The notes beneath the pieces were generated by a model. That model was given only the letters and a program-made list of their open reading frames with translations. It was not told the origin of the DNA and did not search any database. Below are positions 61,431 through 64,000 of a DNA stretch of 64,000 nt, in pieces (within the stretch, counting starts at the first letter, position 1; each line of letters opens with the position of its first letter). This DNA comes from Vibrio galatheae (GTDB taxonomy: Bacteria > Pseudomonadota > Gammaproteobacteria > Enterobacterales > Vibrionaceae), in contig NZ_JXXV01000025.1 in the NCBI RefSeq assembly GCF_000967545.1, positions 62,001 through 126,000 on the forward strand. The letters are read 5' to 3'. The translations under genes were made by a program, and so were the position numbers.

Positions 61431-61639
61431 CGATAATTGATACACGGAGTATGATTAACGTTGGCAGCAACCTCGTGTTGTTTAGGTGTACGCCTATATA
61501 CGTTAGACACCGCAATCGTTGATTGTTGTGCCATAGACCAAACTGGTACTGTGCGGTGACAAGGATAGCAATTGGCATATTAAAATTCGCTGTATATGCC
61601 GAGTCTTCAGGGAACCAAGTCCGTTCATAAATGACTGCA

Positions 61640-61660
61640 GTTCTAAACAAGTTTTAGAAC
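61640..61660. promoter_or_regulatory. Inverted repeat upstream of deoC
   Basis: GTTCTAAA-CAAGT-TTTAGAAC, perfect 8-bp arms, ends 33 bases before deoC. It recalls the DeoR-type operator (TGTTAGAA/TTCTAACA) in composition but is not the same. It could also form an RNA hairpin followed by a T-run (leader attenuator). Confidence 0.45.
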
Positions 61661-61693
61661 AGTAACTTTTTTGAATATTGATCGGAGATAGAA

Positions 61694-62470
61694 ATGAGCG
61701 ATTTAAAAGCAGCAGCACTACGTGCACTTAAACTAATGGACCTAACGACGCTGAATGATGACGATACTGACGCGAAAGTTATTTCACTTTGTCATGACGC
61801 AAAATCAGCAGTAGGTAATACCGCTGCAATCTGTATTTACCCTCGCTTTATTCCTATTGCTAAGAAGACACTTCGTGAGCAAGGTACACCAGAAGTTCGC
61901 ATTGCGACTGTTACTAACTTCCCACACGGTAATGATGATATCGATATCGCTGTTGCAGAAACAAAAGCTGCTGTTGCGTATGGTGCCGATGAAGTAGACG
62001 TTGTTTTCCCTTACCGCGCTCTAATGGCCGGTAACGAAGAAGTGGGCTTCGAGCTAGTTAAGCAATGTAAACAAGCGTGTGGCGACATTCTTCTAAAAGT
62101 CATCATCGAAACGGGTGAGCTAAAAGAAGAAGCACTAATCAAGAAAGCATCTGAAATCTGTATTAAAGCAGGTGCAGATTTCATTAAAACTTCTACAGGT
62201 AAAGTGCCAGTAAACGCAACCCCAGAATACGCACGCATGATGCTAGAAGTTATTCGTGATATGGGCGTGGCAGAAACGGTTGGTTTCAAACCTGCAGGTG
62301 GCGTTCGTACTGCTGAAGACGCAGCGGACTACCTAGCGATGGCTGACGAAATCCTAGGTGATAACTGGGTTGATGCTCGTCACTACCGTTTCGGTGCGTC
62401 AAGCCTGCTAACTAACCTACTTAATACATTAGAAGTGACAGACGAGACTGCAGATCCTGCGGCCTACTAA
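61694..62470 (+). CDS. deoC: Deoxyribose-phosphate aldolase
   Basis: The product is 258 residues. The Schiff-base lysine is Lys165 in DFIKTSTGK, with the second catalytic Lys in [19 protein letters not shown] is another class I DERA motif. It splits deoxyribose 5-phosphate into glyceraldehyde 3-phosphate and acetaldehyde, so nucleosides can serve as carbon source. A GGAG site precedes the ATG. A hairpin separates it from deoA (62492-62515). Confidence 0.97.
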   Translation: MSDLKAAALRALKLMDLTTLNDDDTDAKVISLCHDAKSAVGNTAAICIYPRFIPIAKKTLREQGTPEVRIATVTNFPHGNDDIDIAVAETKAAVAYGADEVDVVFPYRALMAGNEEVGFELVKQCKQACGDILLKVIIETGELKEEALIKKASEICIKAGADFIKTSTGKVPVNATPEYARMMLEVIRDMGVAETVGFKPAGGVRTAEDAADYLAMADEILGDNWVDARHYRFGASSLLTNLLNTLEVTDETADPAAY

Positions 62471-62491
62471 TTTTTCCTAGATGTCTGTTTG

Positions 62492-62515
62492 GTGGAGCGG
62501 CATATGCCGTTCCAC
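62492..62515 (+). other. Intercistronic palindrome between deoC and deoA
   Basis: GTGGAGCGGCAT / ATGCCGTTCCAC, self-complementary apart from one G-T pair, in the 95-base gap. With no T-run it is unlikely to be a full terminator; an RNA processing or stability element is inferred. Confidence 0.6.
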
Positions 62516-62565
62516 ACTACCTCTTTACCTGACAACCATCGCTATTCACAGCGTGGGAGGATCTA

Positions 62566-63894
62566 ATGTACTTACCTCAAGAAATTATTCGTAAAAAACG
62601 CGACGGCGAAGTGCTAAGCGCGGAAGAAATTAACTTCTTTATTCAAGGCGTAGCCAAAAATACTGTTTCTGAAGGTCAGATTGCGGCTTTCGCTATGGCT
62701 ATCTTTTTCAATGAAATGACAATGCCTGAACGTATCGCACTAACCTGTGCAATGCGTGATTCAGGTATGGTGATTGATTGGAGTCACAAGAACTTTGGCG
62801 GTCCAATCGTTGATAAACATTCGACGGGTGGTGTCGGTGATGTGACTTCACTGATGCTTGGCCCTATGGTGGCCGCATGTGGCGGTTTTGTACCTATGAT
62901 TTCAGGCCGTGGCCTTGGTCACACTGGTGGCACGCTAGACAAGCTGGAGTCTATTCCTGGCTACAACATCACACCTACTAATGAAGTATTTGGTGATGTA
63001 ACCAAAGATGCGGGTGTGGCGATCATTGGTCAAACCGGTGATTTAGCTCCGGCAGATAAGCGTGTTTATGCTACTCGAGATATCACAGCAACTGTTGATA
63101 ATATCTCGTTGATCACGGCGTCGATTCTTTCTAAAAAGCTTGCCGCAGGGCTTGAATCGCTAGTGATGGACGTAAAAGTTGGCTCTGGCGCTTTTATGCC
63201 AACCTACGAAGCGTCTGAAGAACTTGCGAAATCTATCGTAGCGGTAGCAAACGGTGCGGGTACTAAAACGACAGCCATCCTAACCGACATGAACCAAGTG
63301 TTGGCATCTTCTGCGGGTAATGCAGTTGAGGTTCGTGAAGCTGTTAAGTTCCTAACGGGTGAATATCGTAACCCTCGTCTTTTAGAAGTCACTATGGCCT
63401 CTTGTGCAGAAATGTTGGTACTTGGCAAGCTGGCTGAAAACACCGAGCAGGCGCGCGCTAAACTCATGGAAGTGCTGGATAACGGTAAGGCTGCAGAGTG
63501 CTTCGGTAAGATGGTTGCAGGTCTTGGTGGCCCGGCAGACTTTGTAGAGAACTACGATAATTACCTAGAGAAAGCCGAAATTGTCAAACCAGTCTATGCC
63601 GATAAGAGTGGTGTGGTATCCGCTATGGATACTCGTGCAATCGGTATGGCCGTGGTTTCGATGGGCGGTGGTCGCCGTGTCGCAACGGATGAGATCGACT
63701 ACGCTGTTGGTTTTGATAGATTTATCCGCTTGGGTGAAAAAGCCTCAAGCGACAAGCCTCTTGCGATGATTCACGCTCGTAGTGAAGAACAATGGCAAGA
63801 AGCTGCTGAAGCGTTAAAAGCGGCCATTACAATTGGTGGTGAGTACACACCAACGCCAGAGGTATACCGTCAGATTCGCGCTGAAGACATCTAA
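62566..63894 (+). CDS. deoA: Thymidine phosphorylase
   Basis: The product is 442 residues. The signature [24 protein letters not shown] (thymidine/pyrimidine phosphorylase phosphate and pyrimidine region) starts near residue 84. [19 protein letters not shown] and [15 protein letters not shown] are other family motifs. It converts thymidine and phosphate to thymine and deoxyribose 1-phosphate, which DeoB and DeoC degrade. A GGGAGG ribosome site precedes the ATG. deoB presumably follows past the repeat at the window end. Confidence 0.97.
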   Translation: MYLPQEIIRKKRDGEVLSAEEINFFIQGVAKNTVSEGQIAAFAMAIFFNEMTMPERIALTCAMRDSGMVIDWSHKNFGGPIVDKHSTGGVGDVTSLMLGPMVAACGGFVPMISGRGLGHTGGTLDKLESIPGYNITPTNEVFGDVTKDAGVAIIGQTGDLAPADKRVYATRDITATVDNISLITASILSKKLAAGLESLVMDVKVGSGAFMPTYEASEELAKSIVAVANGAGTKTTAILTDMNQVLASSAGNAVEVREAVKFLTGEYRNPRLLEVTMASCAEMLVLGKLAENTEQARAKLMEVLDNGKAAECFGKMVAGLGGPADFVENYDNYLEKAEIVKPVYADKSGVVSAMDTRAIGMAVVSMGGGRRVATDEIDYAVGFDRFIRLGEKASSDKPLAMIHARSEEQWQEAAEALKAAITIGGEYTPTPEVYRQIRAEDI

Positions 63895-63898
63895 CTCT

Positions 63899-64000
63899 TC
63901 ATATGTGAACTTGCAGCCGCGTTAACTGCGCGCTCACCCGAACGCTGGCCGCCCCTGTCACATAGACGAGCTATGCTCAGGGGATTCGCTTGCTTGTTGT
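63899..64000. repeat. ERIC-like repeat (truncated by window end)
   Basis: Starts CTTCATATGTGAACTTGCAG and holds GCCGCGTTAACTGCG, then an inner palindrome CCCCTGTCACATAG / CTATGCTCAGGGG and GATTCGC. The reverse complement closely follows ERIC (GAATCCCC...GAGC...GTGAC-GGGG...GTGAGCG, GCTGCAAGTT). It lies directly after deoA. Confidence 0.65.

Overview
The window is a chromosomal, almost entirely housekeeping stretch of a Vibrionaceae genome, most probably genus Vibrio. The basis is the gene content and order (tolC-nudF-DUF1249-cpdA-yqiA-parE-parC; dciA beside secA; grcA-nfo-ung; yjjV-nupC-deoC-deoA), a petABC bc1 operon, a complete dcw cluster without mraZ or ddlB, and close protein similarity to known enteric and Vibrio families. 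I cannot name the species from sequence alone. I found no tRNA, rRNA, CRISPR array, prophage, insertion sequence or plasmid-type gene.

Layout. 1-2611: the 3' end of arcB, a small lipoprotein gene broken by an in-frame TAG, and tolC on the minus strand. 2844-9715: plus-strand run nudF, DUF1249, cpdA, yqiA, parE, parC. 9767-12907: minus-strand degS, degQ (with a sigma-E-like promoter) and zapG. 13060-19393: zapE, the rplM-rpsI ribosomal operon, petABC, and sspA-sspB. 19442-22766: minus-strand lpoA-yraN-diaA-dolP, divergent from rsmI. 23840-24281: RNase P RNA, with a three-fold tandem repeat in its P3 arm. 24465-40955: the dcw division and wall cluster rsmH-ftsL-ftsI-murE-murF-mraY-murD-ftsW-murG-murC-ftsQ-ftsA-ftsZ, then lpxC. 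41034-51936: dciA (minus), secA, mutT, dapB, carAB and a TSUP permease. 52019-58441: grcA (minus), nfo interrupted by TGA, ung, a hemerythrin-like gene, a DUF3545 gene, an AGCS amino-acid symporter and yaaA. 58458-63894: a DUF5363 gene, yjjV, nupC, a XapX-domain gene, deoC and deoA, ending in an ERIC-like repeat that runs off the window.

Functional themes. The dcw block makes lipid II from UDP-MurNAc precursors and builds the divisome. LpoA, DolP, DegS/DegQ, TolC and LpxC form a wider envelope theme. carAB, nupC, deoC and deoA cover pyrimidine synthesis and nucleoside salvage, with PurR-like and CRP-like sites visible. ung and nfo would be consecutive steps of base-excision repair, but nfo carries a premature stop.

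The most noteworthy observations are the two single-codon nonsense lesions (lipoprotein at 1034, nfo at 53119), the triplicated P3 unit in rnpB, a palindromic motif shared upstream of tolC and degQ, and a perfect 10-bp hairpin at the predicted 5' end of the lpxC message. I did not find a clearly new multi-gene system.
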